Assembly (NCBI RefSeq): GCF_002288385.1
Contig: NZ_CP016783.1
Span: 806,001 to 870,000, forward strand
From: Candidatus Planktophila lacus
Lineage (GTDB): Bacteria; Actinomycetota; Actinomycetes; Nanopelagicales; Nanopelagicaceae
Direction: 5' to 3'
DNA: 64,000 bases
Shown here in pieces: positions 33,446 through 42,913 of this stretch (within the stretch, counting starts at the first letter, position 1; each line of letters starts with the position of its first letter). The position numbers were made by a program, and so were the translations under genes. The notes below the pieces were generated by a model, which was not told the DNA's origin, searched no databases, and was given only the letters and a program-made list of their open reading frames with translations.

Positions 33446-34029
33446 TATGGATTTATCTCAAATTCCGGATCTACAAAGGCAAGGATCTCAGGGGTCTTGG
33501 CGATATGTTCTAGATACTCTTTCGGAGCGTTCTCTAAAAAGTGTGACATGGGAACAATTACAAAGAGCGCTGCCGCTTTTACCGCGATTTCACCATCTGG
33601 GCCACCAAGGCGGCCTTCTGCCGCGGTGTAAACCTTACGATTTACCTGTCCAGTAATTCGCGCGGTGATGTGCAAAGTAGTTCCCATTGGAACTGGTTTT
33701 AAAAAATCTGTTTCTAAGCGCGCGGTAACGGCCGGTGAGCGAATCAACCACATCAACTTTCCAAGTGCCTCATCAAATGCCAGCGATAACAGACCACCGT
33801 GCGCTAGCCCTGGAGCGCCTTGGTGATTTTCGGTAACAATAAACTCAGCAGTTAAATCTGCACCAGCTCCTGCGTGTGCAACTAAATGTAAACCAGTTGG
33901 ATGAAGTTCGCCGCAACCAAAGCAATGTCCAAAGTGAGATGGAATCTTGGTCCCAATCTCGGGCGCCTTCGGATGGCGCTCTGGGATAACCGCACCTTCT
34001 GGAGCAGTAGTGCTAGCGATTCGACTCAT
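33445..34029 (-). CDS. PaaI-like hotdog-fold thioesterase
   Basis: A 194-residue acyl-CoA thioesterase-like protein. The hotdog core includes HCFGCGELHPTGLHL, GAPGLAHGGLLSLAFDEALG (long helix with catalytic-type Asp) and TARLETDFLKPVPMGTTL. It resembles THEM4/PaaI-type enzymes; the acyl substrate is unknown. TAAAGT (34036-34041) ends six bases before the ATG. First gene of an operon with dut and DUF3159. Confidence 0.8.
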   Translation of the reverse strand: MSRIASTTAPEGAVIPERHPKAPEIGTKIPSHFGHCFGCGELHPTGLHLVAHAGAGADLTAEFIVTENHQGAPGLAHGGLLSLAFDEALGKLMWLIRSPAVTARLETDFLKPVPMGTTLHITARITGQVNRKVYTAAEGRLGGPDGEIAVKAAALFVIVPMSHFLENAPKEYLEHIAKTPEILAFVDPEFEINP

Positions 34030-34107
34030 AGCCTCACTTTACTTCATAGTCTTAACTTCATCTACGTTCCAAGATAAGAAAGGAGCTTAAAAGACTAAGA
34101 TAAAGGT

Positions 34108-34539
34108 GTGATCTTCCGCGAAGTTCTAAGGCCGCCTATTTGGGTGCTGGCCTTTATATATTTTCTCTTTCTCTCCATAGTTCTCTCTGTATGGGCAGCG
34201 CTAGATAATCGAGCGACGTTGGTCACTTTTGTAATCTCAACACTCGCGCTGATCTGGATCGCGTTTTCTATGACTTCAGAAATAACTTTTGACGGAAAAG
34301 TTCTAAAGATTGATAAAGCAAATATTGAAGTTAATTACCTTGGAAAAGCCACGGTTCTAGATAAAAATGCAATGAGGCTACTTCGTACCCGTGATGCTGA
34401 TCCCGCCGCTTATCTGGCAATCAAATTTTGGGAGCCACGTGGTCTACGGATTGATCTAAACGATTCAAGAGATAGGACGCCATATTGGCTAGTAACGAGC
34501 AAACGCGGCGAAGAGATCGCCGCGCTGCTTAATCGTTAA
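34108..34539 (+). CDS. DUF3093 membrane protein
   Basis: A 143-residue protein with two N-terminal membrane helices followed by a soluble PH-like domain ending in DRTPYWLVTSKRGEEIAALL, the hallmark of actinobacterial DUF3093. Function unknown. The GTG start lies six bases after TAAGAT (34096-34101), so leaderless translation is likely. In other actinobacteria it is a usual neighbour of dut and DUF4193, as here. Confidence 0.82.
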   Translation: MIFREVLRPPIWVLAFIYFLFLSIVLSVWAALDNRATLVTFVISTLALIWIAFSMTSEITFDGKVLKIDKANIEVNYLGKATVLDKNAMRLLRTRDADPAAYLAIKFWEPRGLRIDLNDSRDRTPYWLVTSKRGEEIAALLNR

Positions 34540-34561
34540 ACCGATTACTGAATTACTTTAA

Positions 34562-34614
34562 TTAATTGCACTCTTTACAGACTGCTAGTCTTAATTGCAC
34601 TCTTTACAGACTGC
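34562..34614. repeat. 24-bp direct repeat duplicating the 3' end of the DUF4193 gene
   Basis: TTAATTGCACTCTTTACAGACTGC occurs at 34562-34585 and 34591-34614 (offset 29). The second copy encodes the last seven codons and stop of the DUF4193 gene; the first lies just past the stop. See also the similar short duplications at 50083, 61587 and 61958. Confidence 0.9.
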
Positions 34615-34887
34615 CTTGGCGCCTTCGCCTTTAGCAAGTTGCGTAATGTGATGCACCAAGAAGCATCGTGAACAAGTAAATTCATCGACCTGCTTTGGCA
34701 CGACGCGCACTGCTAGTTCTTCACCAGATAGATCTGCGCCAGGAAGTTCTAGATTCTCTGCCGCCTCTGCTTCATCGACATCAATCTGACCGGATTGAGC
34801 ATCGACGCGCTTAGCTTTGAGTTCTTCTAGCGACTCCTCGTGGAGTTCCTCATCCGTCTTTCGGGGGGTGTCGTAATCTGTTGCCAC
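34591..34887 (-). CDS. DUF4193 family zinc-ribbon-like protein
   Basis: A 98-residue acidic protein of an actinobacterial family. N-terminal VATDYDTPRKTDEELHEESLEEL, a central LELPGADLSGEELAVRVVPKQ, and a C-terminal FTCSRCFLVHHITQLA...VCKEC with two CxxC pairs, likely binding zinc. Function unknown. GTG at 34887 is the family start, with GAGGTG six bases before it; the longer ATG frame is rejected. Its last seven codons are repeated just after the stop. Confidence 0.85.
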   Translation of the reverse strand: MATDYDTPRKTDEELHEESLEELKAKRVDAQSGQIDVDEAEAAENLELPGADLSGEELAVRVVPKQVDEFTCSRCFLVHHITQLAKGEGAKAVCKECN

Positions 34888-34973
34888 TGCTCTCACCTCA
34901 CTTCCATATATTCAAAACAACTCGCATCTATTGCTCGTTGCGTACGGGCGCATACTCGCGCACTTACCTGTGA

Positions 34974-35036
34974 TTACCCATTACAACCATCGGCGTGTCG
35001 CAGATATTCCCCGTATACATAAGTAAGACCAGACAT
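34974..35036 (-). CDS. Possible 20-residue ORF coupled to hflX
   Basis: The ATG at 35036 overlaps the hflX stop as TAATG, the same coupling seen at three other gene pairs in this window. It encodes 20 residues with an aromatic MSGLTYVYGEYL start, then stops. No homology is recognised, and a chance overlap is quite possible. The rest of the 34888-35035 spacer holds the DUF4193 leader and ribosome site. Confidence 0.25.
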   Translation of the reverse strand: MSGLTYVYGEYLRHADGCNG

Positions 35037-36505
35037 TAATAGGGCTTTTCCACCGCTTCTATCGCTTTAGCCAGTGATGCCCCCACGCGCGCATGAATAG
35101 CCGTGCCGCTCTCCACGTATTCCTCAGAGAGAATTTCACCAGTCTCATGAATCGCGTTTACCAAATCACCGCGGTTGTATGGAATTATCGAATTTATTTC
35201 GATATTCGGCTGCGGTAGCGACTTCTCGATTGCATGTACTAAACCTTCAATTCCAAATCCGGTTCGCGCAGAGAATGCATAACTGTTCTTCTCTTTACGT
35301 AATATCTCCATAACCACTTCAGGGTTAGCTGAATCAACTTTATTAATGGCGATTATTTCCGGGATATCTCCCCCGCCAATATCGGTTATAACTTCGCGGA
35401 CGGCGCGGATCTGTTCAAAAGGATCTGGATGCGAACCATCGACAACGTGAACGATTAAATCTGCTCCAGATACTTCCTCCAGTGTTGATTTAAAGGCATC
35501 AACTAATTGATGTGGAAGGTGGCGAACAAAACCCACTGTGTCAGAGAGCGTGTAGGTGCGACCATCGGCGGTATGTGTCTTACGCACCGTTGGATCAAGG
35601 GTTGCGAACAGCGCATTCTCGACTAGTACGCCAGCATTAGTTAGCCGGTTAAGAAGAGATGATTTTCCTGCGTTGGTATAACCGGCGATAGCTACAGATG
35701 GAATATTGAAACGTTTACGTTCTTGCCGCTTTGTATCTCGAGATACCTTCATCTCCGCTATCTCACGGCGCAATTTGGCCATCTTGTCGCGAATACGACG
35801 TCGATCTGTTTCGATCTTAGTTTCACCTGGACCGCGGCCACCAATACCTGCACCACCTGCGGCGCGGCCACCAACTTGGCGGGAAAGTGAATCACCCCAA
35901 CCACGTAGACGAGGAAGTAAGTAGGCGATCTGCGCGAGCTCTACCTGCGCCTTACCTTCTTTACTCTTGGCGTGCTGGGCGAAGATATCGAGAATAAGGG
36001 CTGTGCGATCTACAACTTTCACCTTTAACTTATCTTCAAGTTGTCGCAGTTGTGATGGAGAGAGTTCACCATCGCAAATAACGGTGTCGGCGCCACTTGA
36101 TGCAACTATCTGGCGAAGTTCAATTACCTTTCCAGAACCGATATATGTTGCGGGATCTGGTTTATCTCTTCTCTGGATCAAGCCATCTAGAACTTCCGAA
36201 CCAGCCGTTTCGGCGAGTGCTTTCAACTCGGCGAGTGAATTCTCGGCCATCTCGGCGCTGCCTTCTGTCCATACGCCGACAAGAACAACACGTTCTAGTT
36301 GTAACTGGCGATACTCGGCATCAGAAATATCTTGTAGTTCAGTAGAAAATCCCTTTACGCGGCGGAGCGCGTGACGATCGCTTAGCTCTTGTTGCGGATC
36401 AGGATCGTATTCACTTTCGTCGGCATCAAAATCTGCCGCTACCCGCGCACTTTCGCGAAGTAGCTCTTCAAATAAATCGTTATTGCGTGGTTGGTCGTTA
36501 CTCAT
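35036..36505 (-). CDS. hflX: GTPase HflX
   Basis: Ribosome-splitting/rescue GTPase. N-terminal HflX domain (VVLVGVWTEG; DKPDPATYIGSGKV), a linker with the glycine-rich GGRAAGGAGIGGRGPGE loop, then G domain: P-loop GYTNAGKSSLLNRL, switch DPTVRKT, DTVGFVRHLPH and NKVD. The 489-residue length is usual for actinobacteria. Start overlaps the dapF stop by four bases; the order miaB-miaA-dapF-hflX is a common actinobacterial operon. Confidence 0.93.
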   Translation of the reverse strand: MSNDQPRNNDLFEELLRESARVAADFDADESEYDPDPQQELSDRHALRRVKGFSTELQDISDAEYRQLQLERVVLVGVWTEGSAEMAENSLAELKALAETAGSEVLDGLIQRRDKPDPATYIGSGKVIELRQIVASSGADTVICDGELSPSQLRQLEDKLKVKVVDRTALILDIFAQHAKSKEGKAQVELAQIAYLLPRLRGWGDSLSRQVGGRAAGGAGIGGRGPGETKIETDRRRIRDKMAKLRREIAEMKVSRDTKRQERKRFNIPSVAIAGYTNAGKSSLLNRLTNAGVLVENALFATLDPTVRKTHTADGRTYTLSDTVGFVRHLPHQLVDAFKSTLEEVSGADLIVHVVDGSHPDPFEQIRAVREVITDIGGGDIPEIIAINKVDSANPEVVMEILRKEKNSYAFSARTGFGIEGLVHAIEKSLPQPNIEINSIIPYNRGDLVNAIHETGEILSEEYVESGTAIHARVGASLAKAIEAVEKPY

Positions 36506-37314
36506 GCATCCTGCAAGTAATCGGTTATATCAATATCTTTTATCAAGACTGCTGGGCCAATAAGAGTGGCATTGGCGTGAGGATCGATATCTACTACCAA
36601 TCTTCCTCCCGGAGGGAAAATTACCCAACGCGCTGGCAGAGAAGTATTTGTGTGAAGCGTTGCAGCAAGTGCGACTGCGCAAGTCCCGGTTCCGCATGAA
36701 CGAGTCTCACCACTACCCCGTTCGTGCACGCGCATCTTGATCTCTTTATTTGCAGTGATTTCAACGAATTCAACGTTAACGCCTTCTGGGTATATATCTC
36801 GTGGGCGCACTACTGGCGCATCTTTGAGCGATCCCACATCTTCAATCTTTTCGACAAAAACCACTGCATGAGGATTGCCTACGCTGATGTGATACCCGTT
36901 CCAGATCTTTCCCTCAACGGAGGCAGTAACCGCTTCTCCCTCATCGATAACTTTGCCCATATTTACAGAAATATCATCTTTAGCTGGAACACGCAGGTGC
37001 TTTACGCCGTCTCGGGTATTGATTGCAAAAATTCCTTCAGGTTGATGGCCGCGCTCAACTAAGTATCTAGCCATTACGCGGATGCCGTTGCCACACATTT
37101 CAGCCAGTGATCCGTCGGCATTTCGGTAATCCATAAACCATTTACCGTCGCGCTTACCAATTTTTATCAGGCCATCTGCGCCGATTCCAGTTTCACGGTT
37201 ACACATCGCAGCCGTCTGTGAAGTAGTTATTGATATCTCTTCTTCAGGATCAAAGACCACAAGAAAATCATTCTCGGTGCCATGGCCATAGGTGGCGATA
37301 ATTGGAGTATTCAT
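36502..37314 (-). CDS. dapF: Diaminopimelate epimerase
   Basis: Converts LL- to meso-diaminopimelate for peptidoglycan and lysine. The two catalytic cysteines are in EMCGNGIRVMARYL and RSCGTGTCAVA. The 270-residue length fits. ATG at 37314 overlaps the miaA stop (TAATG) and begins the family's MNTPIIATYGHGTENDFLV; the longer upstream frame is antisense-free but lies within miaA and is rejected. Confidence 0.93.
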   Translation of the reverse strand: MNTPIIATYGHGTENDFLVVFDPEEEISITTSQTAAMCNRETGIGADGLIKIGKRDGKWFMDYRNADGSLAEMCGNGIRVMARYLVERGHQPEGIFAINTRDGVKHLRVPAKDDISVNMGKVIDEGEAVTASVEGKIWNGYHISVGNPHAVVFVEKIEDVGSLKDAPVVRPRDIYPEGVNVEFVEITANKEIKMRVHERGSGETRSCGTGTCAVALAATLHTNTSLPARWVIFPPGGRLVVDIDPHANATLIGPAVLIKDIDITDYLQDA

Positions 37315-38219
37315 TACGTTGTTGAGTTTATCTTCTGCAGAACCGTTTCCAAACGCGGTTGGATCGGTGAAATCCATTTAATTCGCGCATCGCGGGAGAA
37401 CCAAGTCTCTTGGCGGCGGGCATATTGCCTTGTGGCGCGTTTGGTCTCTTCCATCGCCTGATCCTCACTAATCTCACCTGCGCGCATGGAGATTACTTGC
37501 GCATAACCCAGTGCGCGCCTTGCGGTGGTTGCCTTGGTGATTCCTTCGGTGATTAGCGAATCAACTTCGGCTACCAAGCCTCTGCGCCACATTAAATCAA
37601 CGCGCGCATCGATGCGTTCGGTTAGCTTCTCGCGATCCATAACGAGGCCAAATTGCAGCGCGTCTGGATACTTGGACGAGTCTTCGCGAGGAAGATTGGC
37701 GGTAAATGGTTGTCCCGTAATCTCAATTACCTCCAGAGCTCGAATTACGCGGCGCACATTTTGGATATCGATCGCCGCAGCTGCTGCGGGATCCAGAAGT
37801 TGTAGTCGTTCAAAAAGTCGGGCTACTCCGAATTCTTCGGCCTCTTGATTTAAACGCTCTCGAACTTCTGGATTGGTACCTGGGAAATTCAACTCATCCA
37901 AAATCGCCTTTATGTAGAGGCCCGTTCCACCAACGATTACAGCATGGTTATTGCGCGCGTGAATCTCGGTGATCTTCTTTCGCGCTTGTTCTTGATACCA
38001 GGCAACCGTTGCATCTTCGGTAACGTCCAAGACATCTAGTAGATGATGCTCGATGCCGCCTCGTTCTTCCAGAGTTAACTTCGCGGTTCCTATATCCATG
38101 CCCCGATAGAGTTGCATCGAATCGGCATTGATTATCTCTGCACCAATCTCTTTAGCAAGAGCTACCGCAAGATCGCTCTTACCGGTGGCGGTAGCCCCAC
38201 AAATAACTATCGTCTTCAT
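37314..38219 (-). CDS. miaA: tRNA dimethylallyltransferase
   Basis: Adds an isopentenyl group to A37 of tRNAs reading UNN codons. P-loop GATATGKSDLAVAL, INADSMQLYRGMDIGTAK and GGTGLYIKAIL are diagnostic. The 301-residue length is normal when started at ATG 38219; a longer frame adds 34 residues that overlap miaB and is rejected. The product is the substrate of MiaB, encoded directly upstream with a seven-base gap. Confidence 0.93.
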   Translation of the reverse strand: MKTIVICGATATGKSDLAVALAKEIGAEIINADSMQLYRGMDIGTAKLTLEERGGIEHHLLDVLDVTEDATVAWYQEQARKKITEIHARNNHAVIVGGTGLYIKAILDELNFPGTNPEVRERLNQEAEEFGVARLFERLQLLDPAAAAAIDIQNVRRVIRALEVIEITGQPFTANLPREDSSKYPDALQFGLVMDREKLTERIDARVDLMWRRGLVAEVDSLITEGITKATTARRALGYAQVISMRAGEISEDQAMEETKRATRQYARRQETWFSRDARIKWISPIQPRLETVLQKINSTT

Positions 38220-38226
38220 AGTTGAG

Positions 38227-39660
38227 TTATTCAGCGGCACTTGGCTTGCGAAGAGTCGGGATGCCCAGCGAAGTTGCAGTTGGTCCTTGCTTTGTGCGCG
38301 CTTCGTGGACATCTCCCCCACGAGTTTTGATATGCGCCAACTCTTTTGCGATCAGATAATGCGCAGAAGCATCTGTAATTTCTAGGTCTACAAAATCTCC
38401 GGGGCGCGCTTGGCTCTTGGCATCAAAGTGCACTAAGCGGAAATCTTCCGTCTTTCCAGTAAGCCTCGCCTGCGCTTGGTCGCGTCGACCTTCGACTTCT
38501 GAGACCAAGGCGCGATGTGTTTGCCCAATAGATCTCTTATTTACGCCGAGAGAAATCTTCTGTTGATGTTCATGCAGAAGCGTGTATCGCTCACCGACAA
38601 TTGCTTCCGGAACTTGATTGGGCATAACCCCAGCAGGTGTTCCGGGGCGAATTGAATATTTGTATGTGTACGCCGCGGAAAATTGCGCTTGCGTAGTTAG
38701 GTCAAGAGTTGCTTGGAAATCGTATTCTGTCTCGCCTGGAAAACCTACGATGATGTCGGTCGTGATCATGGCATGCGGCATAGCGCTACGAACTCGATCC
38801 AAAATGCCAAGGTAACGGCTTGATCGATAAGAACGGCGCATCTCCTGCAAAATTCGATCAGAGCCCGACTGCAACGGCATATGTAGATGGGGCATCACAT
38901 TTGGCGTAGTTGCCATAACTTCAATGACATCATCGGTGAAATCGCGTGGGTGAGGTGACATGAAACGAACTCGCTCTAGCCCGTAAATTTCTCCACATTT
39001 GCGAAGTAGCGCAGCAAAGGCGCCGCGATCGCCAAATTCAACGCCGTAGGCATTTACATTCTGACCGAGCAAGGTAATTTCAATGACGCCCTGATCGACC
39101 AGTGCTCGAACTTCTTTCAAGATATCTGCTTCGGGGCGATCTTTTTCAATACCACGTAACGTGGGGACGATGCAGAAGGTACAAGTGTTGTTGCAGCCAA
39201 CCGAAACTGAAACCCACGAGGTAAAGGCTGAAAATCTACGCGCCGGCAAGGTTGATGGGAAATGTTCTAGCGCTTCTTTAATTTCGATCTGTGATTCTTC
39301 TTCAATACGGGCGCGCTCGAGGAGCACAGGTAGCGATCCAACATTATGCGTACCGAATACGACATCTACATATGGAGCCTTTTTAAGGATTATCGATTGA
39401 TCTTTCTGAGCCAAGCAGCCGCCAACTGCGATCTGCATATTGGGATTAGCCTTCTTAATTGGTGCTAAGAAACTTAAGTTTCCGTAAAGCTTGTTATCAG
39501 CATTTTCGCGCACGGCACATGTATTGAAGACAACGATGTCAGCTTGTTCGCCCTGAATAACCGGAAGATAACCTGCTTCATCGAGAAGACCTGCGATGCG
39601 TTCAGAATCGTGAACGTTCATCTGGCAGCCATAAGTTTCGACTGCGTAGGTACGGGCCAT
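38227..39660 (-). CDS. miaB: tRNA-2-methylthio-N6-dimethylallyladenosine synthase
   Basis: Radical-SAM enzyme that thiomethylates i6A37. N-terminal UPF0004 domain with [13 protein letters not shown] and two further cysteines, the SAM cluster [12 protein letters not shown], and a C-terminal TRAM domain. The 477-residue length fits. TACCCT lies seven bases before the ATG. It is first in the miaB-miaA-dapF-hflX run, so the two A37-modifying enzymes are made together. Confidence 0.93.
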   Translation of the reverse strand: MARTYAVETYGCQMNVHDSERIAGLLDEAGYLPVIQGEQADIVVFNTCAVRENADNKLYGNLSFLAPIKKANPNMQIAVGGCLAQKDQSIILKKAPYVDVVFGTHNVGSLPVLLERARIEEESQIEIKEALEHFPSTLPARRFSAFTSWVSVSVGCNNTCTFCIVPTLRGIEKDRPEADILKEVRALVDQGVIEITLLGQNVNAYGVEFGDRGAFAALLRKCGEIYGLERVRFMSPHPRDFTDDVIEVMATTPNVMPHLHMPLQSGSDRILQEMRRSYRSSRYLGILDRVRSAMPHAMITTDIIVGFPGETEYDFQATLDLTTQAQFSAAYTYKYSIRPGTPAGVMPNQVPEAIVGERYTLLHEHQQKISLGVNKRSIGQTHRALVSEVEGRRDQAQARLTGKTEDFRLVHFDAKSQARPGDFVDLEITDASAHYLIAKELAHIKTRGGDVHEARTKQGPTATSLGIPTLRKPSAAE

Positions 39661-39683
39661 GAGGAGAAGGGTATCGCTGTGAG

Positions 39684-40424
39684 TTAGAGAGGTAATACCT
39701 CAAAGCTCAGATCCTTGCGATTAACGACCAAGATTGAATGGTTGGTTAGACGAGTCCAGTGATCTTTACCCCAACCGGTCGAGGCCACCTTGATGACGCC
39801 ATCTTCAACGCTATAGCGAAGTTCATAATGGCTATCAACAGTCCACTCAGTCGAATCAGCCTCATTGAATTCACAGACCGCAATAAAGGTGTCGGGGGTC
39901 ATGAGCATTGAGTTGATACTCGTGAAATCACAATTGGCAGAAATGGTCTTTACCGCTTTACGAACACCTTCGATCAAACCAAGTTCATCTAGACAGCTCA
40001 AGATAGTGAAGAAATAGCGCTCACTATCAGTAGTTGAAGTGAACTTACCTAGGTAGCGTGGATCAACAAATTTCTGGACTGAATCGATCGATTTGATGGT
40101 GCCATTATGCATAAAGGAATAATCACCGTAGATAAATGGGTGGTTGTTGGAGAGATCTACCGTCAAACCTTTAGAAGCTAGGCGAAGGTGCAATAGCGCG
40201 CCATCTGACTTCAAATTCGTAGAAGATTCGGCGAACTTCTCACTCTCTGCTGCGAGAGTTAAGTCGCGAACCAGTTCAGTCTTACGTGTATCAGTTGAGC
40301 AAGCCGAAATTCCCCATCCATGTTTATGCTCTTTGGATAGTTCTACAAAGTTTTCAAATCCTTCGCCAACAACATCTGCAAAGGTACGTTCTTCGGTCGC
40401 TACATATCCAAGTAATCTGCACAT
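39684..40424 (-). CDS. Class II glutamine amidotransferase (YafJ/GATase_6 type)
   Basis: An Ntn-hydrolase domain with the catalytic Cys2 directly after Met (MCRLLGYVA). Supporting blocks are [37 protein letters not shown] and TDSERYFF. There is no synthase domain; the 246-residue protein is a lone glutaminase-like unit whose acceptor partner and product are unknown. TAGATT (40431-40436) ends six bases before the ATG. Confidence 0.8.
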   Translation of the reverse strand: MCRLLGYVATEERTFADVVGEGFENFVELSKEHKHGWGISACSTDTRKTELVRDLTLAAESEKFAESSTNLKSDGALLHLRLASKGLTVDLSNNHPFIYGDYSFMHNGTIKSIDSVQKFVDPRYLGKFTSTTDSERYFFTILSCLDELGLIEGVRKAVKTISANCDFTSINSMLMTPDTFIAVCEFNEADSTEWTVDSHYELRYSVEDGVIKVASTGWGKDHWTRLTNHSILVVNRKDLSFEVLPL

Positions 40425-40457
40425 GGGGTAAATCTACCTTGAATTAAAAGTTAAAGT

Positions 40458-41426
40458 TTACTTTTGGATACGGATTGGGTTTTGGCCACGTGCGATCAAG
40501 CGCTCAAAGTGCACTTCGCGCTTATCGTTAAAGGTGGCAGCTTCTTTTCCTGATTTCTCCATAAAGGCGACTAGTTCATCGCGGGCTACTAGTCCATCTC
40601 CAGACAAATCATTTCGTTCAAAGACGTTCCAGGCGCGAAGAACCGGGGATACAACATCGTCTAGGTGTTGTTGCAGATCATAAATACCAGCAAGGGCGAT
40701 CTGTACCGCCTTGCGTCCAAATCCTGGCATGTTTGCACCAGGCATATCAAAGTTGGTTACAACATCTGCGATGGCGCGCATCGAAGCGTTTGGTTCCATA
40801 TCCAGTGCTGCAGATAGAGTGTTGCGGTAGAACAGCATATGGAGATTCTCATCTAGAGCAACGCGCTGCATCATTCCTTCAGCGATTGGATCATCGGAAA
40901 TTTTTCCGGTGTTACGGTGTGAAATACGCGTTGCCAATTCTTGGAATGAAACGTAAGCAATTGTGTGCAACATATCGTTTTCATATGGAGTCTGATATCC
41001 CAATGACATATGCGCCATACGTAGATCTTCAAGCTCGTAAGGATCGACGCCACGAGTAGCCATTAGGTAGTCGCGAATCACGATTGCGTGGCGCGCTTCT
41101 TCGGCGGTCCATCGTTCAATCCAATTGCCCCAAGCGCCATCGCGACCCATAGAAATTGCGATTTCAGTGTGGTAGCTCGGCAGGTTATCTTCAGTAAGAA
41201 GATTTAAAATTAGTGAATCTTGTGCAACTGGAGAGAGTCGAGAATCTTTTGCTTCCCAGGCATCGCCATTTAAAGGACCTGCGTAATCGCGACCTTCAGA
41301 CCATGGGACATACTCGTGCGGATACCAATTTTTTTGAACAGATAAATGGCGCTCGAGTTCAACGGCAACCACTGGTTCGAGATCGCGAATAAGGCGAGAT
41401 TGGATCTTTTCTGACTCTTCGCTCAT
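40458..41426 (-). CDS. Acyl-[acyl-carrier-protein] desaturase (soluble di-iron)
   Basis: Introduces a double bond in acyl-ACP, adjusting membrane lipid fluidity. Two E(x)nExxH di-iron motifs are visible: TAEEARHAIVIRDYL and ALDENLHMLFYRN, with further glutamates in HTEIAISMG and FQELATRIS. It resembles plant-type stearoyl-ACP desaturases and mycobacterial DesA proteins. The 322-residue length fits. TAGCGT (41433-41438) ends six bases before the ATG, and a TetR-like half-conserved inverted repeat (41454-41465) covers the -35 region. Confidence 0.87.
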   Translation of the reverse strand: MSEESEKIQSRLIRDLEPVVAVELERHLSVQKNWYPHEYVPWSEGRDYAGPLNGDAWEAKDSRLSPVAQDSLILNLLTEDNLPSYHTEIAISMGRDGAWGNWIERWTAEEARHAIVIRDYLMATRGVDPYELEDLRMAHMSLGYQTPYENDMLHTIAYVSFQELATRISHRNTGKISDDPIAEGMMQRVALDENLHMLFYRNTLSAALDMEPNASMRAIADVVTNFDMPGANMPGFGRKAVQIALAGIYDLQQHLDDVVSPVLRAWNVFERNDLSGDGLVARDELVAFMEKSGKEAATFNDKREVHFERLIARGQNPIRIQK

Positions 41427-41453
41427 AGGTGAACGCTAAAGCAAAACTGCGGT

Positions 41454-41465
41454 TACTGACTAGTT
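41454..41465. promoter_or_regulatory. TetR-like operator candidate before the desaturase
   Basis: TACTG-AC-TAGTT, matching ten of twelve bases of the site before fadA (21756-21767). It overlaps the expected -35 region of the desaturase promoter and the trmD stop codon. Confidence 0.35.
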
Positions 41466-42147
41466 AGAAATTCTTTTTCGCGCGCTCAATGGCCTGTAAT
41501 TCGCGCCACTTAGCGATCTCAGCGTGATTTCCACTCAATAAGATCTCCGGCACCGCTATGCCACGCCATTCTTGAGGTTTCGTGAAATTTGGATACTCCA
41601 AATAACCTTCAGAATTATGTGACTCTTCAGCCAGCGATTCAGGATTTCCAAGTACGCCCGGAATCAAACGGGTAATCGCTTCAATCATTACAAGGGAAGC
41701 AACTTCTCCCCCGCCAAGAACATAGTCACCGATTGAGACTTCATGAACTCGAACATTTTTTGCTGCATATTCAGATGACTCGTAATGTTGACGTACTCGA
41801 TCATCAATTCCTTCGTAACGCCCACAAGCGAAGATCAGATGTTTTGAATTAGCAAAGCTCTGCGCCATTTCCTGGTTAAAGCGCTTGCCCGCTGGGGTCA
41901 AGATAATCAAATCTGTATCAGCAACCATCAAGGGATCTAATACTCGCCCCCAAATTTCAGGAAGCATCACCATGCCGGCGCCGCCACCGTATGGGGTGTC
42001 ATCTACGGTGTTGTGGTTATCTTGCGTTGCCGCGCGAAGATCGTGAACTTGTATATCTACCAAGCCCTTGCTCTGTGCTTTCCCAAGCAGCGAAAGTTGA
42101 GCCGGCGCAAAGTATTCTGGAAAGATTGTTACCGCATCGATCTTCAT
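41464..42147 (-). CDS. trmD: tRNA (guanine37-N1)-methyltransferase
   Basis: SPOUT knotted methyltransferase making m1G37, which prevents +1 frameshifts. Visible: [36 protein letters not shown], and the knot segment [16 protein letters not shown]. The 227-residue length is normal. Overlaps rimM by four bases; the order rpsP-khpA-rimM-trmD is the classic ribosome-biogenesis operon. Confidence 0.95.
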   Translation of the reverse strand: MKIDAVTIFPEYFAPAQLSLLGKAQSKGLVDIQVHDLRAATQDNHNTVDDTPYGGGAGMVMLPEIWGRVLDPLMVADTDLIILTPAGKRFNQEMAQSFANSKHLIFACGRYEGIDDRVRQHYESSEYAAKNVRVHEVSIGDYVLGGGEVASLVMIEAITRLIPGVLGNPESLAEESHNSEGYLEYPNFTKPQEWRGIAVPEILLSGNHAEIAKWRELQAIERAKKNF

Positions 42148-42653
42148 TTACTGACTCCTGCTTCGTAATCCTCGGGAGGAATAACGGTCATTCGCTTTTC
42201 TTTCACATCAACTACTGGAACTAATTGATGTACGAAAGGAATTAGCACTTCTCCGGCTTCGGTCTTAATGCTCAGCACATCTTGCCCAGGCAGGTTTAAG
42301 ACTTCAGTTACTTCCCCAAATAAATCGCCATCAACTAGGTATGCCTGACAGCCGATTAGCTGCAGCACGTGATAATCATCTTCATCAAGACCTGGCGCAT
42401 CGATATCAACGTCTGCATAGAGAAGTTGATCCCGATATTTCTCGATGGCATTGCGATCTTCTACTCCATCGAAGCCAAGCAACAGGATTCCGTTGTGCAC
42501 ACGTGCAGAAGCCACGGTTAAATTACCGTGGCTTTCTGTCTCAAGTATTGCCCCGATGGCAAAACGTTCTGCTGCATCATCGGTACGTACTTCAATTGTG
42601 GCCTCGCCCAAGATTCCGTGGGCGCGACCGATGCGACCTATATTCAGGCGCAT
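42144..42653 (-). CDS. rimM: Ribosome maturation factor RimM
   Basis: Assists 30S head assembly together with S19. N-terminal [22 protein letters not shown] and C-terminal PRC-barrel ([13 protein letters not shown]...[17 protein letters not shown]). 169 residues. Located between khpA and trmD in the S16 operon. Confidence 0.93.
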   Translation of the reverse strand: MRLNIGRIGRAHGILGEATIEVRTDDAAERFAIGAILETESHGNLTVASARVHNGILLLGFDGVEDRNAIEKYRDQLLYADVDIDAPGLDEDDYHVLQLIGCQAYLVDGDLFGEVTEVLNLPGQDVLSIKTEAGEVLIPFVHQLVPVVDVKEKRMTVIPPEDYEAGVSK

Positions 42654-42671
42654 CAGATAAAAGCTTTCGCT

Positions 42672-42911
42672 TTAACGAGCCTCATCGGTATCGATTAGGT
42701 CAACGCGTACAGTGCGACCAGCAATAGCGCTTACAACTGTGCGAAGCGCTTTTGCAGTGCGACCATTACGACCAATTACCTTGCCGATATCTTCAGGATT
42801 AACACGAACTTCTAGAGTCGTGCCGCGACGATGAGTCTTTTCCTTCACGATGACATCTTCAGGATTATCAACGATTCCTTTAACGAGGTGCTCGAGAGCT
42901 TCGTCCATCAT
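42672..42911 (-). CDS. khpA: KH-domain RNA-binding protein KhpA
   Basis: A 79-residue single KH domain with the RNA-gripping loop GKVIGRNGRTAKALR (GxxG). KhpA proteins bind RNA broadly and link to cell division in Gram-positives. Lies two bases after rpsP and before rimM, its conserved place. Confidence 0.92.
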   Translation of the reverse strand: MMDEALEHLVKGIVDNPEDVIVKEKTHRRGTTLEVRVNPEDIGKVIGRNGRTAKALRTVVSAIAGRTVRVDLIDTDEAR

Positions 42912-42913
42912 TG

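Noticed and set aside
38220-38321. 34-residue N-terminal extension of MiaA
   Set aside because: Lies inside the miaB 3' end. The family's P-loop start is directly after the ATG at 38219.
40540-40640. EF-hand-like NDLSGDGLVARDE segment in the acyl-ACP desaturase
   Set aside because: Similar loops occur at this place in soluble acyl-ACP desaturases, and the full calcium-ligand pattern is not met.
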